Source of the DNA: Drosophila pseudoobscura
Taxonomy: Eukaryota; Arthropoda; Insecta; Diptera; Drosophilidae
Assembly (NCBI RefSeq): GCF_009870125.1
Contig: NC_046679.1
Coordinates: 5,580,001 to 5,644,000 of the forward strand
Direction: 5' to 3'
Length of the DNA stretch: 64,000 nucleotides
Part shown: positions 30,800-43,909 of the stretch, piece by piece
How the letters are laid out: each line of letters starts with the position of its first letter
Position numbering within the stretch: the first letter of the stretch is position 1
Position numbers and translations under genes: made by a program
The notes under the pieces: generated by a model
Database searches by the model: none
What the model was told of the DNA's origin: nothing
Seen by the model: only the letters and a program-made list of their open reading frames with translations

Positions 30800-33700
30800 C
30801 GTGCCATGATGCAGAAGGATACGAGTATACGCGCTTGGCCTTATCATAGCCAGGCCGCCCACCACATCGCAGCGAACAAATGCGGAACGAGCGGAAATTG
30901 GCGGACGGAGCGAACCGAACACCGCGCGAAGCCTCTAAAATATTTTCATATGCAATATAATTATGTGGCTGCTCTGCTCCTGTGTTTCAAGTTTTGCAGC
31001 AGCTGGAACGGAAAAGCGTCTGACATTGGCAGTGGGAGTGGTAGCATGCGAATGGGATTCGCTTTTTGTTTTGGAATGGAAATGGAAATTAGAATGGGAA
31101 TGAGAATGAGAATGCCAGCGAGCAGGGTCAGGAAAGGGGGCTGGCTGGATGGGGATGGGGATGGGGATGGGCATGGGGAGCACAGGCGCTTGGAAATTGT
31201 CGACGGAGATTGTTGAGCGCTAACAAATAATGACAGTTGGCTAACGAGATATCCAGAGCCGCAGATAGAGAATTACGCATAAATGAATAAATGACAAATT
31301 TTCGATAAGAAGGATTAGCGCCTGCTGCGCCACCTGAATGGTGCATACTACTCGTAGAATTGATTTATGGGAACCGGCTGCCGGCCAGTCCTCCTTCCTG
31401 GGCCATCGAAATGCCAATGGGTCGGTCGCCTCTGGTTCCCTGCCGGTTGGCAACCCTATCATTAATTATAATATTTTGATTATTGTTTAATAACTGTTGG
31501 CTTAGTTGGCGACGCTAATTGCGATACGCGGCGCGACGCCATCGGGCATGGCATTACATCAACTGCTCGACTTTGCTTTGCCGTTTAACTTGGGGTCAAT
31601 ACGGTGAGGCAATTTCAATAGCACTTCCCCGTGTTCGAGTGCGGGTGCGTATACGTAATGCGGTTCTCACTCGCTACATGGCGTGTACGATGTGACGTCA
31701 CGGCGACCACTTCTTCTGTGGGTATATGGTTATGTTATTAACTTAATATTTGTTATAAACGTTCTAGCTAATTATCACTCTAGCGTTTACTTTGCTGTTG
31801 TTTTTTGTCATCGTCGCTGTTCTCTGGCCTAGCCTACGCTGGATGGATACCTATTAATGTTGTGGCTGTCGCTGTTGTTGCTGTTGCTGCTGAGAATATC
31901 GTACAAATTAAACTTGTTAGATATTCATTTGCGTTGAGCGGTAGCTTTTCATATTTAAATCTAATTGCCATCCAACATTGTTGGTTCCTCATTGTTCGTC
32001 TGAGAGTTTAGCTCCAGTTCCAGTTCCATTAACCGCTGCTGATTGCCATTGATTGCCCCTTCCCTTCCCCCCTTAATAATTGGAGCCACTATGATCTATT
32101 AAAGCCTGTACATTGCAGGTCAGTCTGATACATACGAGTAGGTCAGCTTTCGATCGTACTTTCCATATGCTTACCTTGTCGCCCGTACAACATTTAGATG
32201 TAAGTTTACTCGGGCAGCGCACAAAGAGCAATCAAGGTCCAGAGTCACTTTCTGGGTTTTTGTAGGCAGTCTAGTCTGGGAAGCCCCCAGCAAAAGAGCG
32301 GTCGATCTGGTTCAAGGATGTCAGTGGCTCGTAGTTCCGCATTGAGAGCTGCTTGCTGCTGGGCGCGGTAGGTCTCTTGCAGCGTGTATGCATCTCATTG
32401 TTCTCTGCGGACTACGATTCGGCTTCGCTTTTGTCACCTTTCATGTGCTAAAGCGGCAACGTCATCAAAACCCGTCAAGACAATGCAAAGGCTAAGAGTC
32501 CGGCGGTGCAATTACTCGAAAGTGCCTCGTTTTTGTTTAGTCAGATACTGTTATAATTTTAGATATGAGGGCAGCTTGCATGTCAGATGTCTGGGGATTC
32601 CCGTACCCATGGCCATGGGCCAGCCATTTCTGGTTGGGGACATAATATATGGTATTTGCATGCCAATCCCCAATTTTCAGCAAAACTCTGAGAATTTTAG
32701 AGAACAGAACCATTTTCCTCCGTTTGTGTAGACGTAGATGTAGATAGATGTTAATAATCCAGCGTGCTTCTGGGGATTCTGGGATGATCCGCTGCCCCCT
32801 GCAGCTCGTTAAAAAACTACTTAGCTTAATTGAGCGTTTAATGTATGCGAAATAGTTGGAGACTCTGGTCGGATAGGTTTAAACTTGTCTCCTCGTGTGT
32901 ACAATTTCGTTCACTGAGCAGCCGCTTCGTGAACATTCCGTTGTTGGTTCCTGCAACAAACTTTTTGGGGGCTTTCCTCGCCTTGGGGATGTCAGCTAAT
33001 TGGGCAGGGGTTACCTACTAGACAATCGTAGACCTTATTTGCAACCAAATGATAATTGTACCTCAAAATTTCACGTCTAAATAACAACATTTGCGTATAT
33101 TTGCCCATTCGCCTGTTTGTGTTTGGTTTTCTATATCATGCAAATATTGTTCTATATCCGACAAGTTAGTCAGATTCTTGGTATTTACAGTGAACTTTTC
33201 CACTTTCCGACTGGGAGAGAGGGTTTAAAGGTTTGTTCATATACGTCAAAAAAACATATGTGTCGTACTGCAAAAACCAATATTTAGCTTTGTTTAAATT
33301 CATAGAAACTTGTTAGATCATTGGTTTTTGGGTGTGAAACTATATTTCAACGGGTTTCAAAAAACTTTACGATAGATAAGGTTCTTCTTTGAATTCTAAA
33401 GGCTTGGAAAGGAGTGATAGATATACGAATGTCCCCCATTTATTGTACTTTTCCGAATCAATGAAGTACAAAAATAGTATGTATTGTTTTTCCATCCATT
33501 AGCGGTTTGAAATTTAGGAAAGCTTCTTATGGGAAAGCTTTTAGCTTAGCCAGGACACACCGCACCGTTCTGGGCTAGCTTTTTTAATGGCGATATGGAA
33601 GTTTCTAGGAAAGCATAAACAGTGTCTAGACGGAAGGGGGACTTTGTGGTTAGCCATAATTGCGGCACGAGCTGCTATAAACAAACAAACAACAACAATT

Positions 33701-34930
33701 ATCCAGGGAGCAACAGCAAAACATGGGATAATGGCGACATGCATGTCAAGTGATAGTTAGTGTAGTGAACCGAGCACATTCGGGATCATACGAGCTGAGC
33801 TGGTGACGCTGTGCCAAGAGTCCAGACATAGCCCCAGAACCCCTGGCAATTCCGGGTAATACGGGGCAATAAAAAGAAAATGGCAATTCTCAGACAAATG
33901 TTCATAATCGTTTATAAGCGCAAAGAGAGAGAGAGAGGGAGAGAGAGCACTGGGAGCTCGTTAGAGGAAACAGAACGCAGCACGCATCAGGCATCACGTG
34001 GCTGCAAGGGATCGGACCGCATCGATCGCTCAAAGGTTCCTCCTATAGTGGCTCTGGGTATATTATGTCCAAGGGAAATAGGTCAGCCCCTAACGAGACA
34101 ACTGGAAAACAGTAAGTAGACACTATTATTAGATTTACTGTCTCCAGATTTGTTAACTGTTCTTAGTAGTGGGCTGATCGGCTGATCGGTTGATCGGGTG
34201 ATCGAATGCGATCGGGGACCTAGTGCCCTGCACACCATCAATTAGTATCAAACTACATAGCGGATGGCTAATTATCAGAACAGCCAGTTAATAGCTAATC
34301 GTTATTATCTGCTAAGAATCAGAACTGGATGTAATTGCGTCAAGAAGTGGCTTTTAATTACGGGCAAAACTTCATGCATATTTATACTGAAAAAGGGCAC
34401 GGGCACGGGCACGGGCACGTGTGCGTGTTCACTGTACATATAGCTCGAGTTCTGCCAGAGATTAAATAGAGTCATTTGTGGCCATTAAATATATGAAAAA
34501 ACAATTTGCGAAGCTAAAGCGATCTCGAAAAGCAACGCCGAACCCACCTAACCCTCTGGCCAGAATCATTCTAACTAACTCAAGTCGTCGGACCCCCAGT
34601 AGCACCCCCCCCCGCCCCCTGTGTAAGGGGCGGGCCGGAGATAATACCTCAGTTAGGGGGTTCTTACCACAGACATGTAGACTTAATGTTCCTCCGATGT
34701 TTTTGTGTGTAGTACCCGTATTCGCGTGTTCCTCCGCTAGTGATAGTGTACGCGTAGTACCTGGGACAGAGCCGAGCTCGAGCTCGGGCCCGAGCAGAGG
34801 CTTGAATGGGGACCGGTTCACAGAAAGATTTTCGCGCTTTGGAACGAGATGCTCGCTGCTAGACACTCGGTCGGGGCTCGGTCTCGGTCTCGTTCGGGCT
34901 GGGGTCGATCCGAGCTCTGCTCCGCTCGGC
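30800..34930. other. Intergenic region between npf and the CD36-like gene
   Basis: No gene recognised. It holds simple repeats (GGGGAT-type near 31148-31175, GAATGG-type near 31075-31115, GGGCAC at 34394-34420) and a purine-rich GAGA run near 33920. Probably shared upstream regulatory DNA of the two divergent genes. Confidence 0.5.
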
Positions 34931-34939
34931 CCAATAGTC

Positions 34940-34949
34940 CATATAAAGG
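34940..34949 (+). promoter_or_regulatory. TATA box of the CD36-like gene
   Basis: CATATAAAGG lies at the end of a GC-rich stretch. Transcription would start near 34970, followed by a CAG-rich 5' UTR of about 690 nt up to the ATG at 35658. Confidence 0.55.
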
Positions 34950-35657
34950 TCCCCACTGCAGTATAGATCGCCGCATTAAGTTGTCAAAATCTGTGGGAAT
35001 AGGAAGTGCGTGACAGTCGATTCAAAACAAAACACATCACAACTTAACAACAGCGACAGCGACAGCGAAAGCCTAGCAACGGATCATTCTAACCCTCGTG
35101 GAAAGAATAAAGTATCAGCTTAGACGGGATCCGAAACGGAACAAAACGGATCAGATCAGATCGGATCGGGACATTCGATGTGCAGTGAAGTCAAGTGGAA
35201 AATAGCCAGGAATAATTAATTTTGTATAACGACAAGTTTACTGCCGTTTAATGCACAGAGTCGCCTAGTTGTTAAATTCAACTATTATTTTTATGATATA
35301 TGAAAATCAGAACAAATTAATACGCTGCAGGGGCCATGCAAATTGATCCCCCTGATCGGTAACGGCATAGGAATCGGAATTTTAATCTGAATCAATCTCA
35401 ATCAAAAAGCTGGATCGGCAGACCTGTTAATAGTTTAATTTGCGGCCATAAATAATAACACAAAGATTAATTGATTTTCGTCATAAATCAGTAAATAACC
35501 AATCAATTTCCAAGCGGTTGCGATATCCATACCGAAACCGCCCCCCGCCCGATCCAAAGCAAAGCAAAGCCGTTCCTTTCCTTTCCATCAAGTGCAATCA
35601 GTATAAGAAAAGTAACATAAATCCGGTCGGTCAGAGACACATTTTCAAAGTGCTGAA

Positions 35658-38600
35658 ATGAAACTATTTACCAACAAAAACCAGCGCAATGCAAGTGAGT
35701 ATAACCCAAAATAGCCAAAACGACGGCTCTCGACGGTCTTAATTAAGCCATGCGACCGTTGTCCACATTGGTCAAAGCCAAAGACCCATAAAAGCTAACA
35801 ATTCGAGCCGCCTTTTAACCAACCAAGGGAGCAGCAAGCAGCAAGCAGCCAGCAGCCAGCAAGCCAGCCCCCACGCGATCGTAAAAAGTCAGCAAAAAGC
35901 GAACAAAATCTTGCACAAAACTGCTCAAATTGCTTAGATTGCTAAAACTGAAACTGAAACTAAAATGTAGTACGGATTGTGCAAAGTTTTAAACGTCTGT
36001 GCATGCTAATCAAGCAGATCTCTCAAGTGTTTGAAATGTCTAGCAATCTCACTCAAGTACTCTCAAGTAGATATCCAGATTCCCAGATTCTTATATTCCC
36101 AGGGGGTAACGATTTATTAGCACCTTCTGAGATAGTTCTAATGTAAATTGTACACACATACATACAAAGGTGTACTTGTAGTGTGGCAGGTCCGTTGACC
36201 AAATTATTTGACAGCTGGCACACGCTCAAATATTTACTTGAATTTATGTTCGATTGGCGGGATGGGCGGGCCAGCTCCAGCTTTGTTAAAACGAGCAGGC
36301 TAAAGTCCGAGCCGAGAATGTTTTGCATTCAGATTAGCCAAAAATAGAATCTGTGAATTAATTAATTGCTTTAAAACAAACAAACGTAAATTGTATTAAT
36401 TATTGCTTTCTAGGGCTATTGTTTGTCACAGCTTCCCAATACAACAATAGTTCTCTTCTCGGCCAAGGCTATTAGCTTAATATCAAAGCCAGAAAAAAGG
36501 GCAAATCAAAGCTTCCAATTTGCATGACAACAACCAATGAATGAAGCTTCGAGCCACCAAGGGCGTAACATAGGGTTCTACTGGTACACATTGTTGACCA
36601 GACCAGACCAGAGCAGACCAGAGACCAGAGACCATTCAATCTCATATTGTACGATTATATAGGCTTAATTCATATTCATTATGCGATAGTCCGTTTATAA
36701 TAGCTGTCATATACTTGCACTTGTACTTGTACTTATACTTGTACGTAGATGCTAAACCGTTTAGGCAAAGGCATTGAAAATAAACTGATTCCAAAGTTTA
36801 GTCTTCATCCATACGTGTATGTGTATTAACGGATCTATCTGGACGGTAATGCAATTAAGTTTGAATAAATTAAGATTTGAAATGAAATCGGTTGTGACTG
36901 AAAATGTCACGTATTACCTTACCATGAAGTTCGATGATTTCAATCAACATAAACACGGTGGGAAAACTGAAGGTGAACCGCGGCGATGATTGCCATTGCC
37001 CAGCGAGATTGACCTGATAATATGATCACATTGTATTGTAAGTACACATATTTCCAGACCAATACCAGGCCAGGCATCAGACGATGACAAAGTCGATCCC
37101 TTGAAAGTCTGACCGGGCCGGCATGGGATGGGACGTCGGGCATGACTTGCACTTGCACTGCTCTTAGAAATTCCTAAGAACAAATTAACTAATTTACCCA
37201 GAGCTCTCATAATAAATCAATACAATCTACAACTCAATGCCCGCTTAACAATGCAAATAACAGCTATTGTACAGGCATTAACAATAGCAAAAACATCACA
37301 CATCGAACAGCTAGAGCTGTAGCCCCAGCAGCAAAAATGTACAATATAGATATAGAGTATGTATGTATATAGAGTACAACTATCCGTTTCAAAGGCGTAC
37401 CGTATCGCACAAATCGGATCAGGCTGAAAGCGATCGGATTGGGGAAGTTGTAAACTACTTATATTACATATTTACTTTTCCTTATTGGCAGTCATCTAAT
37501 TGTCAGCGAGACTTTGACTGCGACTATTTAAGGGTTTTGGGTTTTTCGGGTTTTGGTGATGATTAAAAGCAAATAGCAACAACTACAGGATTAATCATTA
37601 GCTAAACACAGCCAAACAGGCAAAAAAACATCGTCATACGACAGAGCAAAAAGCTAACAAAACCAACGGAACGGTCGGCACAAGCCAGAGACCAGTCGAA
37701 TGAATCTCCAGTGCGAAGCGAGCGTATCTTGTGGATACACGAGCGCGAATCTCGCCTGGCTGGCTAGTCGACTAGGCCCGACTCGAACTCGATCCGGCGG
37801 CTAGCGCATATTTGCCTAATTTATTGTCGTTTGACGGAAGTCACACACTCGGAATCGGACTCGGACACGCACGCACACCCGTGCAAGTGAGCACTCGGGC
37901 TCACACGCTCTTGAAGGTGGCTCTAACACATTGACGTTCGGTTCGGCGACCATCTGTCAGAAACAAAACATATTCATTCTTGACATTTGTGGGTCATACT
38001 CAGACCCTTCCGCTGTCCGTCGCCGATCTTTGACTCAACATCGGAACAAAAACAGACAAAAGCAAAAGCAAAAAAAAACCCAAAAATCTCCATCCATCCG
38101 TCCGTAAGTCTGTGTGCATTTCAAGACAGTTTTAATTTTCAGGTTTTTATTTGTATACTAACCGGCAAATTGCATCGAACTTGAACTTCAGACCGCTGCA
38201 GAGGCAATGCCAGACGGCAGCAGCTCATACTTAGTAACTGATATATCTGTACGGTATGCCTCATGGCGCCTCACTCTGACTGATATTGAGCCGAGGCTTG
38301 CTGTTGCTGCTTTTCCCACTCCCTGCTGCTGCTGCTGTTGCTGTTGGCTGAAACAAGTTCAGAGCGGAGCGCACACTGAAATCAGCTGGCGCTGGTGTGC
38401 GATCAAGACAAGCGTCGTCTTTCATTCATACCATAGTGACGCCGGAGCCGAGCCGAGCTGAGCTGAGCTGATGATGCTGATGTTGATGTTGATGTGGTTA
38501 GGTCTCGTGTTCGACAATCTTTCAAATTGTCATCGTCGTTTCGGCTTTGGCCACTGCTTTGGCAATGCAATTGTTGCATAATGCCACACTCTTCGCATTT

Positions 38601-41600
38601 ATCTTTCTATCAATGGAGATCTGTTGGGGTTTTGCTTTTTTGGTTTTTGGCTCTGGTCTTTCCATTGCACCAGAATAATTTGCGACTCTTTGTCTGCGGC
38701 TTAATTTATGGATGTGGCCATTGATATCGGAAATTTCTGCTGTCACGCTCAAGGCAAGGATATGTATGAGAGGCATAGAGCCTATGTTTCCTCTCTCAAC
38801 GAAATCGCAAAATATTTTATTTAAATGTATTACTGGTTTTATTCGAACCTTTGAGGCGGTCGGTCGCCATGTCGCATCGCGGTTTGTTTTGATTGTGAAA
38901 TCTTGAACCTATTTCTGACACCAAAATTGACACCAAAGCAAAATTGTTAATGTGTTTATGCTGTTTGCCTCTCAGTATCAGTCTCCCAAGTCTCTCCGTG
39001 GAGATTGTGCTATTTGGAATTTAGCTAGGGGCTTGTTAGCCAGTTAGCCAGTTCATTGATCTTGGCAGGTGCCTTGTTTCCGTTCCTATTTCATTAGAAA
39101 TGTCTATTATTTGGGCAACAATTCATGTTTGTTTCTCTGATATATGGGCTAAGATTTCGCATTTGATTAATGAACGCACGCACGCCACCGAAAGTGATCT
39201 TCAATGAACGAACAAACGGCCATGATCGCTGGAAATCGGCCACATGAGTAGTGATGAGTAGTGAGTGTTGGTGGGGTGTGACCATAGTCTGGATTAGGCC
39301 CAGACTGGATGCCAGGCCAGGGCACGGCTCGAGTGCGGAAGTGAAATAAGTATCAAGTGTGCAAAGACAATAATCTTTGAGGAAGGTGACACGCTTTGAA
39401 GCCGAGAATAACAAGTTCGTAAAGTCGTAAAGTCGTAAAGTGAGTGATTTCACTTGAAGTTAATATGAAATCTGAAATATGTGCAGCATAGATTGATATG
39501 TTGCGATCTGATCGGATCGCCTTGCCTTGCCCGTCTTCCCCTCTTCCGTGCTTTTAATATTCTAAACAAGGCCAAAGAAACCCGCTTTCGAGGCTTTTCC
39601 TATAGGAATAAACAACCAGTCAAGTGGTTGTCCCTTGCCATTCCTCTTTTCCTGGAACTATTTAATCGAAGAACGTTCATTGAACCGTCCATCGATTTTC
39701 GGGCATCGTCATCGTCTGGCTGCGTCATTGTTTTGCCTGTGTTTTGGTTCCTGCTCTTGCTCCTGCCATTGAGGTAGGTCGCAGATCTTTGCCCCGAAAT
39801 GCAGCCTCGGTGAAGGTCAAGAGCATGATGGACAGGCGCACGCGATACGTATCGCCGAACTGGAACTGGAACTGTGGCAAAGGCAAACCAGTTGCACTTC
39901 AACCGCTGTTGCATGACTACTTGTTCAACTATAACTCACCTGCTGATCTAATTTATTGCAGAGCTGCTGCGATGTGCTGCACTCGGAATGACCCTGTTGT
40001 TCTTTGGGTCGCTCATTCTGGTATCGGACCCGGTGCAGAGTATCTTGGATGTGGTGAGTCTCGTGGTACTACTGCTCACTACTAATATCCTGACTAATCA
40101 TGGCCTAATATGCTACGCAGCAATTGAACCTGAAGCCCGGCAGTTTGCTCTACCTTTTGTGGCTCGATCCGCCCATCGATGTGTACATCAATGTCTACAT
40201 GTTCAACTATACCAATGTGGACGCCTTCACGGACGGCATCGACACCAAGCTGAAGCTCGATGAGGTCGGCCCATATGTGTACAAGGAGGTGCTCACGAAC
40301 CACAACATAACCCTGAACGAGGCCAACAACACGATATCCTATTCGCCGCGACGTGAGTACATCTTTGTGCCGGAGCGATCCGTGGGCGATCCGAAGGTCG
40401 ATCACATTCGAGCACCCAACATTCCCTTGATGGGAGTGACCACCCTGGCCTCCAGCCTCTCGGTGTTTGCCTCGCTCGGGTTAAGTGCTGTTGCCAAGCG
40501 TCTGAACGCTCAACCCATGCTGGAGATGAGTGTCCACGAGTACATGTGGGGCTACGAAGATCATTTGGTCGAGCTGGCTGCCAAGTTTGTCCCCAGTTGG
40601 ATTGATTTCGCAAGCTTCGGCATCATGGAAAAGGTCAATATCCCGTCCTCCTATAGCTTTCTCACAGGAAAACTGATATCTGTTTCTGTTTGTGTTGTGC
40701 TTTTCAGCTTTTCCGTGAGGGAAACGAGAGCAATGTGGTCAATATGAATTTGCCAGAGCTCAAGGATAAATATGGCGTTAAGCTACCTGGCTCTCCGCGT
40801 GGCTATACGCTGGACAGCATCAATGGAGAACGCGGATTCACGCGCTGGGAGTACGATGAGCAGACCAAGTGAGTGCCATGTCCATAGATCCATATAGAAA
40901 CGAACTATAACTATATCTTTTGGCAGTGGGACGATGTGCAATCGCATTTGGGGCAGCCACGATGCCACTCTCTTCCCGCGGGATATAAACGAGAAGGACG
41001 CCTTCTATCTGTATCGCCGAACCTTCTGCCGTAAGCTTCCGCTGAAGTTCAATAGCACCCGGACGTACAACGGCATTGATGGGTACGAGTTTGTGATGGA
41101 GCCGAATGTCTTCGACAGTGAGCTGGGCAACCCAAATTCCTCGTGCTTCTGCAAGAACAATCGCTGCCTCAAGAAGGGCGTCGGCAGCGTCTCGCCCTGC
41201 TACTACAGTAAGCACTCATACTAATGGATGTAAGCTACTTCGACTACAACTCTCTTGTCTCTCTCTTGCCTAGACATTCCACTGGCCATCACCTATCCTC
41301 ATTTCATGCATGGCGATCCTAGCCTTCTGGAACCATTCGACGGTCTCCAACCGGACGAGTCCCGCTTCAGCTCTGTCTTCGTGGTGCAACCCGTAAGTGT
41401 CATAGAGAACCTTTCTTTCTGCGCAGTCTGACTGCAACAATTTTCCCTTCCTTCCCTTCCAGCAACTGGGAGCTCCCATGCAGGGCACACATCTGCGACT
41501 GCAGGCCAATCAGGTGGTGGGTAAAGTGAACTTCAACAGCCTAATGGAACCCTTCGAGGATATGGTGCTGCCGCTGCTATGGGTCGATCTTAACATCGAT

Positions 41601-41930
41601 GTGCTCTCCTTCAGCCTGCGGATGCTCATTCACGGCATCAAATGGGGCTTTCACCTGCTCCAGTGGACCGCCGCCCTGGGAATGCTGCTGGCCGGCGTTT
41701 ACCAATTGTGTTCGGCTTTAATGGTTTGCTTCTGGCCCTCAGTCCACCAGCAGCAGTTCCTGAAGGTGGAGCAGGCCGAGAAGGGAGGTCGGCCTGGAAG
41801 TTTGACTCTAGCGGTGGCGACACTCCGCCAATCCTCGGTTGTGGCGTCGCTGCAGATGGCGCAGGAGCAGGAGGAGCAGCATCTGCTGTCCAGCGGCAGC
41901 AGTATTAAGCCCAATTTGCCAGACGCTTAG
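35658..41930 (+). CDS. CD36/SCARB-family scavenger receptor
   Basis: Seven coding exons (35658-35694, 39962-40053, 40121-40633, 40708-40868, 40927-41207, 41274-41392, 41463-41930) give 556 residues. Two-pass topology: a short basic cytoplasmic start (MKLFTNKNQRNAKLLRC), membrane helix about residues 18-38 (LGMTLLFFGSLILV), a large ectodomain, and a second helix near residue 470 (WTAALGMLLAGVYQLCSALMVCFW) with a tail of about 75 residues. The ectodomain has family blocks (VGPYVYKE, FYLYRRTFCRKLPL, PHFMHGDPSLLEPFDGLQPDES) and N-glycosylation sites (NYT, NIT, NNT, NST). These proteins bind or transport lipids, carotenoids or modified lipoproteins. Exon 1 carries only 12 codons, so a search starting at the next ATG would lose it. 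It may be the D. melanogaster CG10345 orthologue, by its position beside npf; not verified. Confidence 0.93.
35695..39961 (+). other. Large first coding intron of the CD36-like gene
   Basis: Donor GTGAGT, acceptor TTATTGCAG. No coding sequence is recognised inside. Repeats: a GACCAGA cluster at 36597-36635 and CTGCTG/TGATGT runs near 38320 and 38465. Its size suggests enhancer content. Confidence 0.6.
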
Positions 41931-42195
41931 GCTTTCTAGAACTCAAGAAGGGATGATCCAAGGCATAACTTGGGACGCCCACTGTGATATTATGAGTTAA
42001 GATTCGGTGTAAATTATTTGTGCTAATTGGAAACAACTTAGGGAACATTCTATGCTTACGTAATAGTTAACGATAACAATAACGCTAGGGGTACAGTTAC
42101 TTGTAGCGTATGCAATGTACAGTTGAGTTGTCCTCTCGATAAATACAGGTCGATAGCTATGTAGTCGTTGATCGGTGATTTATACTTTTGATCGG

Positions 42196-43624
42196 TTAAT
42201 GAGAGGCAATTGTGTCTTCTATCCACTTCATGTAGAACGATGTGCGAGTGTAAACATCCGGGAAGCCCTCCAGGGCACAGCCCGACCCAAAGGAGGTGAC
42301 CCCGACCAATATCCAGGGTCCATTGTGGCTGAGGCGACACTGCAGCGGTCCACCGGAGTCGCCAACACAAGTACCACCCTCACCGTTCAGCTTGCCGGCG
42401 CACAGATGGCCGCCATGGATGTTAACAAAGCTGCCGTAGGCATCTTTGCACCTGGAAGTGTCGTATTGCATAAGTGGTGACCCATCATCCAGTAGGAGGA
42501 GGCTCAACAACTCACCTGCCATTCTGGTGTAAAGGAACTTGCGTCTTCAGCAGCTGGCTGGACAAATCACCACTGATGTTGGCCTTGCCCCAGCCGGTGG
42601 CCACACAGTCAACGAAGGCCATCTCGCGCGGGTCGCCGTCCCCGACGTTCGGCTTGAGATATTTCTGTTCAAAAGAGTCTCCCATAGGCCTTGGGTCCAG
42701 CTTCATCAGCTTGTCGTTGCGCCGTCGCGTGCGCTTCAGGCTGCGCGGGGAGGAGCGCTGTGCAAGAGCCTGGCGCATCCGACTTAGGATCTTCATGTTC
42801 ATGAGCTCCCTCATGCTGGGTGAAGTCACATTCCTGTAGCGCCGTCGACTCTGGACGCTGCGCAGAAAGTTATCTATCTTCTCGGGCACATCCTCCAGCT
42901 CCAACTGCTGGCTAAGCACATCCTCGGACGTTGTGGCTGGGGCGGTCAGAGCCGAATCATCCTGCGACTCGGTCAGCATGAAGGGCAGACAAATGCGTCG
43001 AATGTTGGAGGCCCGAGCGAGATCTGCCGGCTTGGAGAGCTTCATGAGCACCACGTCGTGCCGAAAGTTGTGATAGCGATGATGCATCACAATCTTCTCG
43101 ACGGGTATGCGCTGCTCATTGCCCGACTCCACATCCCGATCGTGCTCGCCCAGAACCACGGTCCACAGCGGAGGAATGGGAAGGTTAAAGAGATCGCTGA
43201 GGAGGAATCAGCATCAGATTAGCACCTACGAGCGGACGGCTTGTACCATCCTACTTACTTGTGCACACAGTGGGCGGCAGATAGTATCCAATACTGATGG
43301 ATGAGAACGGCTCCGCACCAGTGCCCCAGGAAGCCCAGGGACGGATGCAGTAGCTCCAGCGATGCCTGCCAGGGAAACTGGCCTTCGTTCGTCGTCGCAC
43401 CAGAAATGATCCGAGGTCCTCGCCGCGACGACGGACGACAGCCGCAGTCTGTGGAAGTGGAAGGAAACGGAGGCTTAAAGTTTTCCGTAGTCCGATGGCA
43501 GACCGGACTTACCTGTCTCGAACTGCCGGGAGCTGCTGGGGAACAGCAGCAGCAGCAGCAGCAAGGCCAGGGCCAGGGCGTTCGCCAGCGTTTGAGGCGG
43601 TGACGATTGCTGTGATTGCTTCAT
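42196..43624 (-). CDS. Secreted serine protease (S1 family) with a long insertion
   Basis: Four exons (43624-43513, 43448-43259, 43196-42516, 42451-42196) give 412 residues. An N-terminal hydrophobic signal (ALALALLLLLLLF) precedes a Cys-rich link (DCGCRPSS) and an activation site RGPR|IISG. The catalytic triad is intact: His in SAAHC, Asp in HDVVLMKL, Ser in GDSGGP. The residue equivalent to 189 of chymotrypsin is Gly (GGTCVGDS), so trypsin-like Arg/Lys cleavage is not predicted. Between the CLPFML block and DCVATGWG lies an extra segment of about 115 residues, first acidic then strongly basic (SLKRTRRRNDK), absent from ordinary family members. A TATA box lies about 280 bp upstream. It lies tail-to-tail with the CD36-like gene, 265 bp away. 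Confidence 0.92.
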
Positions 43625-43882
43625 CTTGGTCGGTCGCTGCCTGCTCCTCGGGGCAGCTGCCTCAGCTGCTCATCGTCCGCATGACTGACCCTCAGCAGCA
43701 GCCAGATGTCTTTGTCTTTGTCTTGAGTCTTTCTGTATCCTGATGATGCTGCTGGTGTCGACTGTCGACTGTCCAGATGCTTTTCACTTTCACGCTCGCA
43801 GTCAAATGAGCTGAGCTGAGCGGAGCAGAGCAGGGCAGAGCTGAGGGTGGCGGGTTCAGGTTCAGGGGGTGCCACGAGAGGT

Positions 43883-43906
43883 TGACTTCGACTGGCTTCT
43901 TTATAA
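43883..43906 (-). promoter_or_regulatory. Core promoter of the serine protease gene
   Basis: The minus strand reads CTTATAAAGAAG (43906-43901), with an AGTCAACCT start-site-like sequence about 20 bp downstream. The 5' UTR would be about 260 nt. Confidence 0.5.
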
Positions 43907-43909
43907 GTC

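Noticed and set aside
34462..34966. 164- and 162-codon frames on opposite strands near 34.5-35.0 kb
   Set aside because: They overlap the GC-rich region leading into the TATA box of the CD36-like gene, with TCGGTC and GAGCTCG repeats. Neither has a recognisable domain.
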